Shown in pieces: positions 25,584-34,826 of a stretch of 64,000 nt of DNA. Made by a program: the position numbers and the translations under genes. The stretch is from assembly GCA_025062045.1 (NCBI GenBank), contig JANXAF010000001.1, positions 267,256-331,255 of the forward strand, given 5' to 3'. This DNA is from Thermodesulfobacteriota bacterium. Lineage in GTDB: Bacteria > Desulfobacterota > Syntrophorhabdia > Syntrophorhabdales > JANXAF01. Below the pieces are notes generated by a model. That model had not been told where the DNA came from. It saw only the letters and a program-made list of their open reading frames with translations, and did not search any database. The stretch's first letter is position 1. Each line of letters starts with the position of its first letter.

Positions 25584-25868
25584 TTACTCCTCCGCCTTCG
25601 TCGAAGTTCCCTCTGGTTTTGGCTCCCTAAGTTCCGCCTTCTTTTTCACAATCTTTTCTAAGTTCTCGCTTTCCCATATCGGTTCCGTTTTCCTTTTGTA
25701 ATCGGTAGCATACCACCCTGATCCCTTTAGGTGAAAACTGCACTGGGATATAAGTTTTTGAACCTTCCCATTGCAAAACCTGCAGGTGTTTAAAGGTTCC
25801 TCCGTTATTTTTTGGAATATCTCGAAAACCTTACCACAATCTAGACACCTGTATTCGTAGATCGGCAT
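25584..25868 (-). CDS. FmdB family zinc-ribbon protein
   Basis: The 94-residue protein starts [20 protein letters not shown] and has the second pair in CRFCNG, the FmdB/CxxC_CXXC_SSSS zinc ribbon, followed by the usual [14 protein letters not shown]. The C-terminal 30 residues are charged and low in complexity. The ATG at 25868 has GGAGGAG upstream; an ATG 12 bases earlier lies within that site. Members were proposed as regulators, but no function is established. Confidence 0.88.
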   Translation of the reverse strand: MPIYEYRCLDCGKVFEIFQKITEEPLNTCRFCNGKVQKLISQCSFHLKGSGWYATDYKRKTEPIWESENLEKIVKKKAELREPKPEGTSTKAEE

Positions 25869-25920
25869 ATTCTCCTCCATGCAGGCTTTTTATAGAATAT
25901 AGTGTCCGCTATATCCGTGG

Positions 25921-26520
25921 TCAAGGGGATGATCTCTTCAGTTCAATCCATATTCCCCCTTCTTCTGAAACTCTCGCGTTTTCATTTAGGCCAAACTTTT
26001 TTATGAGCGACACTACCTCATCCTTGCTTACATTAATCCTTTTTAGTTGTGAATTTAAAATCTTTGACTTCGGTTTTATAGACTCTATGATTTCCGGGGG
26101 CGTGTCCTTTCCGAATCCACCTCCGATTACTGCAGTCCCACCTCTTTTTAGAACCCTATAGATACTCAAAAGATCGACTTCAAAGATAGAGGGAAAAAAG
26201 AAAGCCCCTCTGAAAAAGATAAAATCGAAATATTCCCCTTGTATACCTTCAAGAGAAAAAGTGGTTGAAATGATTTTTATGTTTTTTAATCCTCTTTGTT
26301 TGACCTCGTCTCTGTACACTTCATCCATCCCTTCTGGGAAGGAAAGAATGTATAGTTCGGTGCCCAAATTACTTTTCGAAAATTCGTAAATTACCCCACA
26401 GAAGGGACCCATTTCTGCTATTCGTTCAGGATAAGAAGAGCAAAATGTTGCCGCAAACTGCGCAAGGTATGGAAAGACAGGTTCCCAGAGTTGGTTCAGT
26501 TCTTTTATTTTCTCAATCAA
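25921..26520 (-). CDS. class I SAM-dependent methyltransferase-like protein
   Basis: The 199-residue protein resembles a Rossmann methyltransferase: an AEMGPFCGVIYEFSK motif-I-like segment (residues ~35-50), FDFIFFRGAFFFP and IYRVLKRGGTAVIGGGFGKDTP (motif post-III, typical of methyltransferase type 11). Motif I is degenerate compared with ExGxGxG, so activity is uncertain. The first codon is TTG at 26520, without a clear ribosome binding site. The substrate is unknown. Confidence 0.65.
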   Translation of the reverse strand: MIEKIKELNQLWEPVFPYLAQFAATFCSSYPERIAEMGPFCGVIYEFSKSNLGTELYILSFPEGMDEVYRDEVKQRGLKNIKIISTTFSLEGIQGEYFDFIFFRGAFFFPSIFEVDLLSIYRVLKRGGTAVIGGGFGKDTPPEIIESIKPKSKILNSQLKRINVSKDEVVSLIKKFGLNENARVSEEGGIWIELKRSSP

Positions 26521-26592
26521 GGATTTCTGTTGCTTTATAAGGGCTGACGTGTAAAATTATTATAGTTTACCTGAAAAAATAGGGGGAAATCA

Positions 26593-27273
26593 ATGAACGG
26601 TCACATCTCCAAAACATTTGATCAAGAGCTCAAAGAGCTAAAAGAGGGGCTTTTATATGAGGGAAGTCTCGTTGAAAAGGCCATAGATAACGCCATAAAG
26701 GCTTTACTTGAGAGAGATTCGAACCTTGCAAGAGAGGTAATATCTAATGACGATATACTTAACGCTAAGGAAGTTGAACTAGACGAATTCTGCCTGAGGC
26801 TTCTCGCACTGAGACAGCCCGCAGCCAAGGATCTCAGATTCATAACTACGGCAATTAAGATAAACTACGATTTAGAAAGGATAGGGGATCTTGCGGTCAA
26901 TATATGCGAACGCGTCTTAGAATTAAACCAGGAACCACAACTTAAACCGTACATAGATCTGCCCAAAATGGCAAAGATAGCACAGCAGATGGTCAAAGAG
27001 AGTCTGGATGCTTTCGTAAGGGAGGATGTGGACCTTGCGCTTAAAGTTGCAAAAGATGATGAACTAGTTGATCAGCTTCTCGATCAGATTTTTAGGGAGT
27101 TACTAACTTATATGATGGAGGATCCAAGAACTATAACAAGAGCCACAAGGCTCATCTTCATATCAAAATATTTAGAAAGGATCGCCGATCACGCGGTAAA
27201 CATAGCAGAATTAGTGATATTCATGGTAAAGGGAAAGATTATAAGACACATGAAACCGATTCCAGAAGCTTAA
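26593..27273 (+). CDS. phoU: phosphate-specific transport regulator PhoU
   Basis: PhoU connects the PstSCAB transporter to the PhoR kinase and restrains the Pho response when phosphate is plentiful. The 226-residue all-helical protein has the duplicated three-helix repeat with metal-binding E/D motifs: LRQPAAKDLRFITTAIKINYDLERIGDLAVNI and its second copy RATRLIFISKYLERIADHAVNIAE. AGGGGG precedes the ATG. It lies about 5 kb from pstB rather than beside it. Confidence 0.94.
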   Translation: MNGHISKTFDQELKELKEGLLYEGSLVEKAIDNAIKALLERDSNLAREVISNDDILNAKEVELDEFCLRLLALRQPAAKDLRFITTAIKINYDLERIGDLAVNICERVLELNQEPQLKPYIDLPKMAKIAQQMVKESLDAFVREDVDLALKVAKDDELVDQLLDQIFRELLTYMMEDPRTITRATRLIFISKYLERIADHAVNIAELVIFMVKGKIIRHMKPIPEA

Positions 27274-27280
27274 GTTTTTT

Positions 27281-27357
<77 letters not shown>

Positions 27358-27364
27358 AACTTTG

Positions 27365-27393
27365 ATTTTAAATCATGTCTGGGCTTATGTCAA
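27365..27393 (-). promoter_or_regulatory. promoter of tRNA-fMet
   Basis: Minus-strand TTGACA (27388-27393), 17-base spacer, TAAAAT (27365-27370). Transcription would start close to the mature 5' end at 27357. Confidence 0.75.
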
Positions 27394-27408
27394 CAGGAGT
27401 TCTTTTCT

Positions 27409-28869
27409 ATGGACGTTCTAAAAAGACTAAAAGAAATAGGTATTGCGCTGTCGAAAGAAAAAGACATTATGAGACTTTTTGATATGATAGTAGAATCTGC
27501 TATGGAATTTACAAAATCTGACGGAGGAACACTTTATATCGTCTCTGAAGACAAAAAGAGTTTAGAGTTTGCAATTGTCAGAAACAAAACACTTGGTATC
27601 CGGACAAACGGGATAATATCCCTTACGCCCTGGGAGTCTGTGCCTTTATTAAACGAGGATGGAAGTCCCAACTACTCTAACGTCTCCTCCTACTGTGCTC
27701 TGACAGGTAAGACAGTAAGTATAGACGACGTTTACGATACAAAAATCTTCAACTTTGAAAAAACGAAGGATTTCGATTTAAAAGCAAATTACAGGTCCAA
27801 ATCGATGCTTGTCGTTCCCATGAAGAACCATGAAGCTGAAATAATAGGCGTTTTGCAATTGATAAATGCAAAAGATGAAATAACAGGAAAAGTAATTCCA
27901 TTTTCTCAAGAAGATGAAGAGCTTATCGAGTGTCTGGCTTCCCAGGCAGCCATAGCTCTCACAAATAGAATGCTCATTAACGATCTTGAAGAACTTTTCC
28001 AATCCTTTATAAGAGCCATAACGTCCGCCATAGATGAAAAGTCTCCTTACACGAGGGGCCACGCAGAAAGGGTCACTCAAATTGCAGTAATGTTAGCACA
28101 AAAGATAAACGAAACGAATTTGGGCCCTTTTGCAAACACCTATCTTACGGATGATGAGATAGAAGAAATAAAGATCGCTGCGATCTTACACGATGTGGGA
28201 AAGGTGTCCATCCCGGAACATATACTAGACAAGGCCACAAAGTTGCACTCTCTTCTTGATAGGATAGAACTGATAAGGCTAAGATACGAGATTTTAAAAA
28301 GGGAGTACGCTTTCTTCCCTGAAAAACGGGAGGAGCTAAAAAGCGAGATGGAACTCTTAGAAAGGATAAATTTAGGACTAGAGCCCGTAACCGAAAGCAC
28401 TGTTGAAAAATTAGAAAAAATTGGTGAAAGGACGTGGCAATCGGATAGAGGAGAGGAGCCATTCTTAAAAGAAGAGGAGCTACAAAGCCTATGCGTTAAA
28501 AGGGGAACCCTCACAGAAAAGGAAAAGAAAATAGTGAATAGCCATGCAGAGATAACCTATAAAATTCTTTCTAACCTCAGATTCCCGAAAAAGCTAAAAA
28601 ACGTACCGTTTATTGCCTCTTCCCACCATGAAAAGTTAAACGGCAAAGGCTATCCTAGGGGCATCGATGCAAAGTCTCTTCCCTTACAGTCGAGAATTAT
28701 ATCCATAGCCGATATATTTGAGGCCCTAACTGCAAAGGATAGACCTTATAGAGCTTCAAATACTCGATCCGAGGCACTAATTATCATGGAAAAAATGGCC
28801 AAAGACGGAGAGATTGATAAGGACCTTTTTGAACTCTTCGTAAGTAGCGGAATTCCTGAGCTATTTTGA
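27409..28869 (+). CDS. GAF-HD-GYP protein, probable cyclic-di-GMP phosphodiesterase
   Basis: Residues ~5-190 are a GAF sensor domain (FTKSDGGTLYIVSEDKKSLEF, LVVPMKN...IIGVLQLINAK). Residues ~195-480 are an HD-GYP domain with HAERV, HDVGK (261-265), HHE (406-408) and GYP (414-416). HD-GYP enzymes hydrolyse c-di-GMP. About 90 extra residues, rich in charged helix, separate the HDVGK motif from the next conserved helix (~276-366), more than in most members. AGGAG precedes the ATG. The gene is divergent from tRNA-fMet. Confidence 0.87.
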   Translation: MDVLKRLKEIGIALSKEKDIMRLFDMIVESAMEFTKSDGGTLYIVSEDKKSLEFAIVRNKTLGIRTNGIISLTPWESVPLLNEDGSPNYSNVSSYCALTGKTVSIDDVYDTKIFNFEKTKDFDLKANYRSKSMLVVPMKNHEAEIIGVLQLINAKDEITGKVIPFSQEDEELIECLASQAAIALTNRMLINDLEELFQSFIRAITSAIDEKSPYTRGHAERVTQIAVMLAQKINETNLGPFANTYLTDDEIEEIKIAAILHDVGKVSIPEHILDKATKLHSLLDRIELIRLRYEILKREYAFFPEKREELKSEMELLERINLGLEPVTESTVEKLEKIGERTWQSDRGEEPFLKEEELQSLCVKRGTLTEKEKKIVNSHAEITYKILSNLRFPKKLKNVPFIASSHHEKLNGKGYPRGIDAKSLPLQSRIISIADIFEALTAKDRPYRASNTRSEALIIMEKMAKDGEIDKDLFELFVSSGIPELF

Positions 28870-28889
28870 AATCTTCGCCTGTCAAAAAC

Positions 28890-29621
28890 CTATAGATACT
28901 CCTTTTCAAGCTTGTAAAATATACCGTATTTGAGACTCGAAACAAAAATAAAGTCAGGATCCGTTCTTGCTCCAAGCATCCTGGAGATTGAATAAATTTT
29001 AGTCTTTTCCCTTATGGTATCGTACTTATTTAGGCAAATTGCGTATCTTTTGCCAGATATCCGTCTTACCATCCCCTTGCACACAATAGATACAAATCTC
29101 TCTTCATCGATTACGCTTTCATCACTAAATCTTTCCATCTCCTTTAAAAGTTCCCACCGGAAAACAACGTCTTTCACCTTTTTTCCCAGACCATCAAGTC
29201 CACAGATAACTATTACAAAATCAGACGAAGGGGGGATTACTGGTTCATGCTCAGCACAGTATTTTAGCGGCCTTCCTTTTGCTCCATCTCCCTCGACAAA
29301 AATAACATCATAAAATCTTTTTAGCTTCGCTAAAGTTTCTTCTGATACGGAGTGCAATTTTCCATCTTTGAGTTCCCCTCCTATCCTTAAGAGAGGTCTA
29401 AGACTCAATAGTTCTTCGGTTAGCTGACTCTCGAGTAGGTAGGGCTCTTTTGCGAGAATCTTTGTCGTCGTGGTCATTACAACCGAAAACCCTTTGTCCT
29501 TAATTTCCTTAGAGGCACATTCTATAAGGGTAGTTTTTCCGCCAGCCCCTATGACAGTTATTAACTTGTACCCGGAAAGAAGTGAAAAAAGATCCTTCAC
29601 CCTTTTTTGGTGAAAGATCAT
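28890..29621 (-). CDS. yqeC: YqeC-type P-loop protein (selenium-dependent hydroxylase accessory)
   Basis: The 243-residue protein has the Walker A-like GAGGKTTLIE at residues ~25-34, TTTTKI, VEGDGAKGRPLK and PPSSDFVIVICGLDGLGKK, the YqeC family pattern. YqeC is linked by genome context to maturation of selenium-dependent molybdenum hydroxylases; the biochemical activity is not established. It is the last gene of the rplC-queD-folE2-lipoprotein run, and its presence fits the selenoproteins elsewhere in the window. Confidence 0.75.
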   Translation of the reverse strand: MIFHQKRVKDLFSLLSGYKLITVIGAGGKTTLIECASKEIKDKGFSVVMTTTTKILAKEPYLLESQLTEELLSLRPLLRIGGELKDGKLHSVSEETLAKLKRFYDVIFVEGDGAKGRPLKYCAEHEPVIPPSSDFVIVICGLDGLGKKVKDVVFRWELLKEMERFSDESVIDEERFVSIVCKGMVRRISGKRYAICLNKYDTIREKTKIYSISRMLGARTDPDFIFVSSLKYGIFYKLEKEYL

Positions 29622-29644
29622 GGAGTCTTTCTTGATTCTACGGT

Positions 29645-30109
29645 TTACTTCTCAGGACCCCTTGGTGAAGGACTGATACCAGCCTGTGGGCCAACAGAGA
29701 TCTCAACGTCCGTTGTGAATCCTTCTCTGCTTATCTTTATAGTGCAGGTCTTATCGTCTTTTGCATAGTTGAGCATTATCTCCCTGAATCTAAAACTGTT
29801 CACAAACCTCCACCCATTTTTCGACATGTTAATTTTAAAGTAGTTCTGTAGAGAGTCCACATCCACATTTCCCCTAAATACCAAAACACCCGCCTTAATA
29901 CCAGGAGACTCGTAAATAAAACTCCTATCTGATACAAGCTCGAGCTCCTTTGGAATAGGAATATCCGGAAAGTTATAGAATACTTGGTTTAGAGCAGGTC
30001 CTTCCTTTGCCTTTTTTTCTCCCTCCGCTACTTTTGCTTTCTCGAAATGGGCGCAGCCAAATAGTATAAGACCCATAATTAACCCTATTATTGTTAATCC
30101 TTTACTCAT
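29645..30109 (-). CDS. hypothetical lipoprotein
   Basis: The 154-residue product has a short signal peptide and lipobox LILFGC (Cys at about residue 19), a charged linker, then one globular domain (residues ~40-150) with PDIPIPKELELV, AGVLVFRGNVDVDSLQNYF and MSKNGWRFVNSFRF. The pattern of a small secreted domain with G-V-L-x-F-x-G-x-V is shared by several Desulfobacterota lipoproteins; the function is unknown. The ATG at 30109 is chosen because GGGGG lies upstream and the signal peptide begins there; it overlaps the folE2 stop by 8 bases. Confidence 0.75.
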   Translation of the reverse strand: MSKGLTIIGLIMGLILFGCAHFEKAKVAEGEKKAKEGPALNQVFYNFPDIPIPKELELVSDRSFIYESPGIKAGVLVFRGNVDVDSLQNYFKINMSKNGWRFVNSFRFREIMLNYAKDDKTCTIKISREGFTTDVEISVGPQAGISPSPRGPEK

Positions 30110-30899
30110 GGCAACCCCCTTTTTCGTTGTTTCTTTCAATAAAGGCATAAGCGTTGTGATTATGGATACTTTCAAGATTCTCCGCTTCTATGGCGAACCA
30201 TGTGAAATTGTTATCCTTCGATAGCTCAATGGCTATGTCCCTGACCACATCTTCTACAAACTTTGGATTCTCGTATGCCTTTTCTGTTACGTACTTTTCA
30301 TCCTCTCTTTTTAAGACAGAATAGATGTCCGAACTTGCACAATTCTCTATGGTGTTTATCAAGTCCTCAATCCAGAAAAACTTTTTGAACTTGACGCTCA
30401 CCCTAACAATTCCCCTTTGGTTATGGGCTCCATAATTCGATATCTCTTTTGAGCAGGGACATAAGGTATTTATCGGAACAGAGACAGATACTATGAACTC
30501 TTTCATTTCATCAGCCTCGTTCATAGACCCGATAAAAGCACATTCGTACTCAAGGTAACCAGGTGTCTTACTCACAGGGGCTTGCTTTTTTATGAAGTAA
30601 GGGAACCTTATCTCTATGTGAGCCTTTTCTGCGTTTAGACGCTTCTTCATCTCTTTTAAAATACCCGGGAGGTTCTTCATATTTATCATGTTCTTGTTCT
30701 CATGGAGTATCTCCACGAAACGGCTCATATGCGTTCCCTTAAAATTGTGCGGAAGGTTCACATACATGTCTATGGTTGCGACAGTGTGCTGAATACCGTT
30801 TTTTTTGTCGAGAACAACAATAGGGTACTTTATATTTTTCACTCCCACTTTATCGATGTCGACCATCCTATGATCTTCCATGTTTTGGACGTCTATCAA
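30102..30899 (-). CDS. folE2: GTP cyclohydrolase FolE2 (type IB)
   Basis: FolE2 makes dihydroneopterin triphosphate from GTP, the shared precursor of folate and queuosine, and does not strictly need zinc. The 265-residue protein shows TVATIDMYVNLPHNFKGTHMSRF, the signature NTLCPCSKEISNYGAHNQRG with its catalytic Cys, and DLINTIENCASSDIYSVLKR. ATG overlaps the queD stop. The queD-folE2 pairing indicates use for 7-deazaguanine synthesis. Confidence 0.95.
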   Translation of the reverse strand: MIDVQNMEDHRMVDIDKVGVKNIKYPIVVLDKKNGIQHTVATIDMYVNLPHNFKGTHMSRFVEILHENKNMINMKNLPGILKEMKKRLNAEKAHIEIRFPYFIKKQAPVSKTPGYLEYECAFIGSMNEADEMKEFIVSVSVPINTLCPCSKEISNYGAHNQRGIVRVSVKFKKFFWIEDLINTIENCASSDIYSVLKREDEKYVTEKAYENPKFVEDVVRDIAIELSKDNNFTWFAIEAENLESIHNHNAYAFIERNNEKGGCHE

Positions 30900-31267
30900 T
30901 TATCCTCCCTATACGAAGCACAACTGTTTTCGGATTCCCAGACACGGACTTCCTTTAGTCTTAGTTTCTTTTCTTTGACTTTCGGTTCGAGTTTGCTAAA
31001 GATGTAATAGGCTACCGACTCCGCTGAACTAGAGTTGGTTTTGAAGAAATCTAATTCGTTTAGATACTTATGGTCTAATTCCAATAGGATGTCTCTTAAA
31101 GCAACCTTTAGTTCCCTAAAGTCGATAAGCAATCCGTCTTTTAGATTTTCGCCTTCCACAAAGACTTCTACCACGTAATTGTGACCGTGAAGTTCTTCAC
31201 ATTTTCCCGCAATTCCAGAGAGACGGTGCGCCGCAGAGAACGAATCTTTTACGCTAACTATGTACAT
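30896..31267 (-). CDS. queD: 6-carboxy-5,6,7,8-tetrahydropterin synthase
   Basis: QueD converts dihydroneopterin triphosphate to 6-carboxytetrahydropterin on the way to queuosine. The 123-residue protein has SFSAAHRL, catalytic CEELHGHNY (Cys plus zinc His residues), LLIDFRELK and LDHKYLN, with Glu in VRVWES. It is directly upstream of folE2, which supplies its substrate. Confidence 0.93.
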   Translation of the reverse strand: MYIVSVKDSFSAAHRLSGIAGKCEELHGHNYVVEVFVEGENLKDGLLIDFRELKVALRDILLELDHKYLNELDFFKTNSSSAESVAYYIFSKLEPKVKEKKLRLKEVRVWESENSCASYREDN

Positions 31268-31302
31268 CGAACTTCCCGCTATAGACAGATTGAGAGAAGA
31301 GA

Positions 31303-31950
31303 TTATGGTTTTTTCTTCGCCTTTCTTATGATGACATATCCGTTTGTGGGTCCAGGAATGGCTCCCTTTACTAGCATCACATTTAAATCCGGTTTTATGT
31401 CCACAACCTTAAGATTCTGCACTGTCACCTTTCTCATTCCCATGTGACCTGGCATCTTCTTCCCTTTCATGGTGCGACCAGGTGTCATGTTCTGGCCTAT
31501 GGAACCTCCGTGTCTGAAGTATTCGTGTGTCCCTCTTGATGCAGGAGCTCCACTGAAACCATGCCTTTTTACGACACCCTGGAACCCCTTTCCTTTTGAA
31601 GTTCCTGTCACATCAACATACATTCCCTGCTTGAAGACATCCGCTACATTGTACGATTTACCGATTTCAAAAAGTTTCAGTTCTTCCTCATCGACCTTAA
31701 ATTCCCTTATGAATCTCAGTGGCGGTGTCCCTGCTTTTTTGAATAGTCCTCTCATAGGTTTGTTAACCCTTTTTACCTTAGTTATCTCATCGAAACCAAC
31801 CTGAATCGCGTTGTATCCGTCCCTTTCTACAACTTTTTTTCTGATCACGTAGCAGGGCCCTGCCTGTATAACTGTCACGGGAACTATGTTTCCCTGCTCG
31901 TCAAAGATTTGCGTCATTCTGAGTTTTTTTCCAAGTATACCAACGGGCAT
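31303..31950 (-). CDS. rplC: 50S ribosomal protein L3, outside the S10 operon
   Basis: L3 nucleates 50S assembly and contacts the peptidyl-transferase centre. The 215-residue protein is canonical: MPVGILGKKLRMTQIFDEQG, TSKGKGFQGVVKRHGFSG, GGSIGQNMTPGRTMKGKK (with the Gln that PrmB methylates in other species) and GPTNGYVIIRKAKK. GGGAGG precedes the ATG. Normally rplC follows rpsJ; here no other ribosomal protein gene adjoins it and its neighbours are pstB and queD. Confidence 0.95.
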   Translation of the reverse strand: MPVGILGKKLRMTQIFDEQGNIVPVTVIQAGPCYVIRKKVVERDGYNAIQVGFDEITKVKRVNKPMRGLFKKAGTPPLRFIREFKVDEEELKLFEIGKSYNVADVFKQGMYVDVTGTSKGKGFQGVVKRHGFSGAPASRGTHEYFRHGGSIGQNMTPGRTMKGKKMPGHMGMRKVTVQNLKVVDIKPDLNVMLVKGAIPGPTNGYVIIRKAKKKP

Positions 31951-31976
31951 CTTGATACCTCCCGAGAAGTTGGGAA

Positions 31977-32005
31977 ATCTTACATTAAAAACCCTGTAAT
32001 GTCAA
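31977..32005 (-). promoter_or_regulatory. promoter of rplC-queD-folE2
   Basis: Minus-strand TTGACA (32000-32005), 17-base spacer, TAAGAT (31977-31982). The leader is about 20 bases and includes CGGGAGG, 7 bases before the rplC ATG. Confidence 0.65.
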
Positions 32006-32046
32006 GGAAACCAAGCCCGAAGTCACTTAAAGCCCACTTCAGCTAC

Positions 32047-32835
32047 CTATCCAAATCGTCCAGTGATGTAATCTTCCGTTAGTTTCTCCTTAGGATTTGT
32101 AAATATCCTGTCCGTCTTTCCAAATTCGATGATCCTTCCCAGATACATAAAGGCTGTATAATCCGAGACTCGCGCAGCCTGTTGCATATTATGCGTGACT
32201 ATTAAGATTGTAACCTCCTTTTTGAGCTCTATCATCAACTCTTCTATCTTTGCCGTAGCGATAGGATCCAGTGCGGAGGTTGGTTCATCGAAAAGAAGGA
32301 TCGCTGGGTTAGTTGCTAAAGCCCTTGCGATACATAGCCTCTGTTGTTGACCACCCGAAAGGTCATAGGCAGGCTTGTGGAGCCTGTCTTTCACCTCATC
32401 CCAAAGTGCCGCGCTTTTTAACGATTTTTCTACCACCTCATCGAGGTAACTTTTTTTGTTTATTCCCCTGATACGGAGTCCATATACGACGTTCTCGTAT
32501 ATTGATTTCGGGAAAGGGTTCGGTTTTTGAAAAACCATAGTTATTTGCATTCTCACTTTAATAGGATCCACATCGCTCGAAAGGATGTTAACCTGTTCGG
32601 GGTAAAGGATGATTTCACCCTCGTATCTGTTTCCTGGATAGAGATCGTGCATTCTGTTGAAACATCTCAGAAAGGTTGTCTTTCCACATCCCGAAGGTCC
32701 TATAAGAGCTGTAATCTTTCCTTTAGCAATAGAAAGGTACACGTTTTCCAATACCTTGTTTTCGCCATAGTAGAAGTTCAAATTCCGTACTTCAGCTTTA
32801 ACCTCATCACCTGGTAACTTTTCTCCGTCTACCAT
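32047..32835 (-). CDS. pstB: phosphate ABC transporter ATP-binding protein
   Basis: PstB is the cytoplasmic ATPase of the high-affinity phosphate importer. The 262-residue protein shows Walker [13 protein letters not shown] near residue 42, Q-loop [12 protein letters not shown], signature [15 protein letters not shown], Walker [14 protein letters not shown] and the His switch VTHNM. It overlaps pstA by 7 bases and is last in the pst operon. Confidence 0.97.
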   Translation of the reverse strand: MVDGEKLPGDEVKAEVRNLNFYYGENKVLENVYLSIAKGKITALIGPSGCGKTTFLRCFNRMHDLYPGNRYEGEIILYPEQVNILSSDVDPIKVRMQITMVFQKPNPFPKSIYENVVYGLRIRGINKKSYLDEVVEKSLKSAALWDEVKDRLHKPAYDLSGGQQQRLCIARALATNPAILLFDEPTSALDPIATAKIEELMIELKKEVTILIVTHNMQQAARVSDYTAFMYLGRIIEFGKTDRIFTNPKEKLTEDYITGRFG

Positions 32836-33749
32836 CTTATCCTCTTCCTATACCTGTACCTTATGTAAATGGCAAGACCGTTCATAAGAAGGGTCATGAC
32901 CATAAGAACGATGCAGGCTGCAGCCGCATTCATGTGGAAACCTTTCTGAGGCCTAGAAATCCAATTGAATATTTGTACGGGCATGACTGTGAAACTGTCA
33001 AATAGCCACTTAAACGATATAAAAGGAAACTCACCACTTATCGGTGGAGAAGGAAGAAACGCGATGAAGGTCAAGGCACCAACCGTAATAAGCGGTGCCG
33101 TCTCGCCTATTGCCCTCGATAGCCCTATTATTATTCCGGTAAGGATACCTCCCATTGAATAGGGAAGTACATGGTGGCGCACAGTCTGCCACTTCGTAGC
33201 CCCGCATGCGTACGAAGCCTCCCTTATCGATTGTGGTACCGACCTTATGGCTTCTCTTGTGGCGGTAATTCCTATGGGCAATATAAGTAGTCCTAGGGCT
33301 AGGCCTCCAGTAAGTATGCTCTCTCCGAAATCTAGTAAATAAACGAATAGACCAAGCGCAAGAAGACCGTATATTATAGATGGGATCCCTGCAAGGTTCG
33401 CTATGTTTATCTCAATGAGATTAGTGAGCCAATTTTTCTTAGCGTACTCTTCGAGGTAAATTCCAGCACCAACTCCAAGTGGTATTGCACAGAAAGCGGT
33501 GACAAACATCACAGCAAAACTTCCGACCCATGCCGATAAGATTCCCGCCTGTTCCGGAAACCTGGACGGAAAAGATGTAAAAAACCTCCAGTTGAGCCGG
33601 GACGCGCCATCAATGAAGAGGTCTATAAGAAGTACAAGTATGAGCCCAAGTCCTATAAAGCAGAACAAAAGACCGAATATTGCAAAAATTTGATCCAAGT
33701 ACTTCGCTACTCTTATGTGTTCATTTATGTGGTTGGGCTCTTTTAGCAT
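32829..33749 (-). CDS. pstA: phosphate ABC transporter permease PstA
   Basis: The 306-residue inner-membrane permease has six to seven transmembrane helices. The EAA-like cytoplasmic loop is [29 protein letters not shown], and [12 protein letters not shown] follows, both standard PstA motifs. Together with PstC it forms the channel. It starts 8 bases after pstC. Confidence 0.95.
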   Translation of the reverse strand: MLKEPNHINEHIRVAKYLDQIFAIFGLLFCFIGLGLILVLLIDLFIDGASRLNWRFFTSFPSRFPEQAGILSAWVGSFAVMFVTAFCAIPLGVGAGIYLEEYAKKNWLTNLIEINIANLAGIPSIIYGLLALGLFVYLLDFGESILTGGLALGLLILPIGITATREAIRSVPQSIREASYACGATKWQTVRHHVLPYSMGGILTGIIIGLSRAIGETAPLITVGALTFIAFLPSPPISGEFPFISFKWLFDSFTVMPVQIFNWISRPQKGFHMNAAAACIVLMVMTLLMNGLAIYIRYRYRKRIRW

Positions 33750-33757
33750 AAGATGCT

Positions 33758-34660
33758 TTAGTACCGTTCCATGAATTTCATTTTCAGAAAAAAGCTTACC
33801 ACGTTTGCAGCTAATGTTATGATAAAAAGAACGAGTCCCACAGCGAATATAGTGCTGTACTCTAAAGTCCCGTGTGGGACATCACCGAGGCTTACTTGAA
33901 CGATATAGGAAGTGAAAGTTTGGACAGGCTCTAAAGGATTTATCGTCCAGTTAGGCATCATTCCAGCGGCTATTGCGACTACCATCGTCTCCCCTATAGC
34001 CCTCGAAATACCCATTATGAACGCAGCAGCAATCCCAGAGAAGGCTGCCGGAACCACAACACGGATGGCAGTTTGAAGTCTCGTTGCACCCATTGCGTAC
34101 GAACCTTCCCTTATACTCATTGGAACTGCTCTCATCGCATCTTCGCTGACTGAGCTCACATAGGGAACGATCATTATACCCATTATAATCCCTGGGCTTA
34201 AAGCGTTAAAACCGGACAAATCAGGAATGAATTTCTGTAAAAGCGGAGTTACAAATAAAAGGGCGAAGTATCCGTAAACGACCGTGGGAACAGCGGCAAG
34301 TAGCTCAAGAATAGGTTTTAAAGCCTCTCTCAGTTTCGCCGGTGCGTATTCGCTTAGATAAATGGCCGTTATAAGTCCGACCGGAAGAGCAACCATCAAA
34401 GCGATCGTTGTCGTAAGAAAGGTACCAGCAACAAGCGGAAGAACACCGAATTTAGGTTCGGCAAAAAGGGGAGTCCATTGGGTCCCCGTTAGGAACTCTT
34501 TGATCGATACTTTCCGGAAAAATCCGTAGGAATCATAAAAAAGTATAACAACGATGCTTATGGTCACAAAAACAGAAAAAGCTGCGCAAAAAAAGAGTGA
34601 GGCAACTATCGCTTTCTCTTTGATCCGACTAGGTGCTTTCACGCTCCGGAAATTTCGCAT
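33758..34660 (-). CDS. pstC: phosphate ABC transporter permease PstC
   Basis: The 300-residue permease has helices from about residues 20-45 and onward, SIREGSYAMGATRLQTAIRVV (EAA-like loop) and GISRAIGETMVVAIAAG. It has no Shine-Dalgarno sequence. A TTGACA promoter whose -10 box ends 8 bases upstream (34669-34697) suggests a second, leaderless transcript for pstCAB, besides read-through from pstS. Confidence 0.95.
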   Translation of the reverse strand: MRNFRSVKAPSRIKEKAIVASLFFCAAFSVFVTISIVVILFYDSYGFFRKVSIKEFLTGTQWTPLFAEPKFGVLPLVAGTFLTTTIALMVALPVGLITAIYLSEYAPAKLREALKPILELLAAVPTVVYGYFALLFVTPLLQKFIPDLSGFNALSPGIIMGIMIVPYVSSVSEDAMRAVPMSIREGSYAMGATRLQTAIRVVVPAAFSGIAAAFIMGISRAIGETMVVAIAAGMMPNWTINPLEPVQTFTSYIVQVSLGDVPHGTLEYSTIFAVGLVLFIITLAANVVSFFLKMKFMERY

Positions 34661-34668
34661 TCAGAAAC

Positions 34669-34697
34669 TTTTTAAACCTTTGGCTTCTTTTTGTCAA
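34669..34697 (-). promoter_or_regulatory. internal promoter for pstCAB, predicted leaderless
   Basis: Minus-strand TTGACA (34692-34697), 17-base spacer, TAAAAA (34669-34674). The pstC ATG at 34660 lies 8 bases past the -10 box. Confidence 0.5.
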
Positions 34698-34778
34698 TAA
34701 ATTCATTCGTAGGGGCCCTTCTCAATCCAAGTTCGGAACCGAAAAAAAGGTTTAAAATTTTCTTAAAGTTATGAGAAA

Positions 34779-34797
34779 GGCAGGGTTTTACCCTGCC
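34779..34797 (-). terminator. stem-loop between pstS and pstC (attenuator-like)
   Basis: A perfect 7-base stem GGCAGGG/CCCTGCC with loop TAAAA lies 29 bases after the pstS stop, followed by TTTCTC on the minus strand. The weak U-tract suggests partial termination or mRNA 3' protection. The 166-base gap 34661-34826 also contains the internal pstC promoter. Confidence 0.6.
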
Positions 34798-34826
34798 CTT
34801 TGGAATGACGACTGATGGTTCAAATA

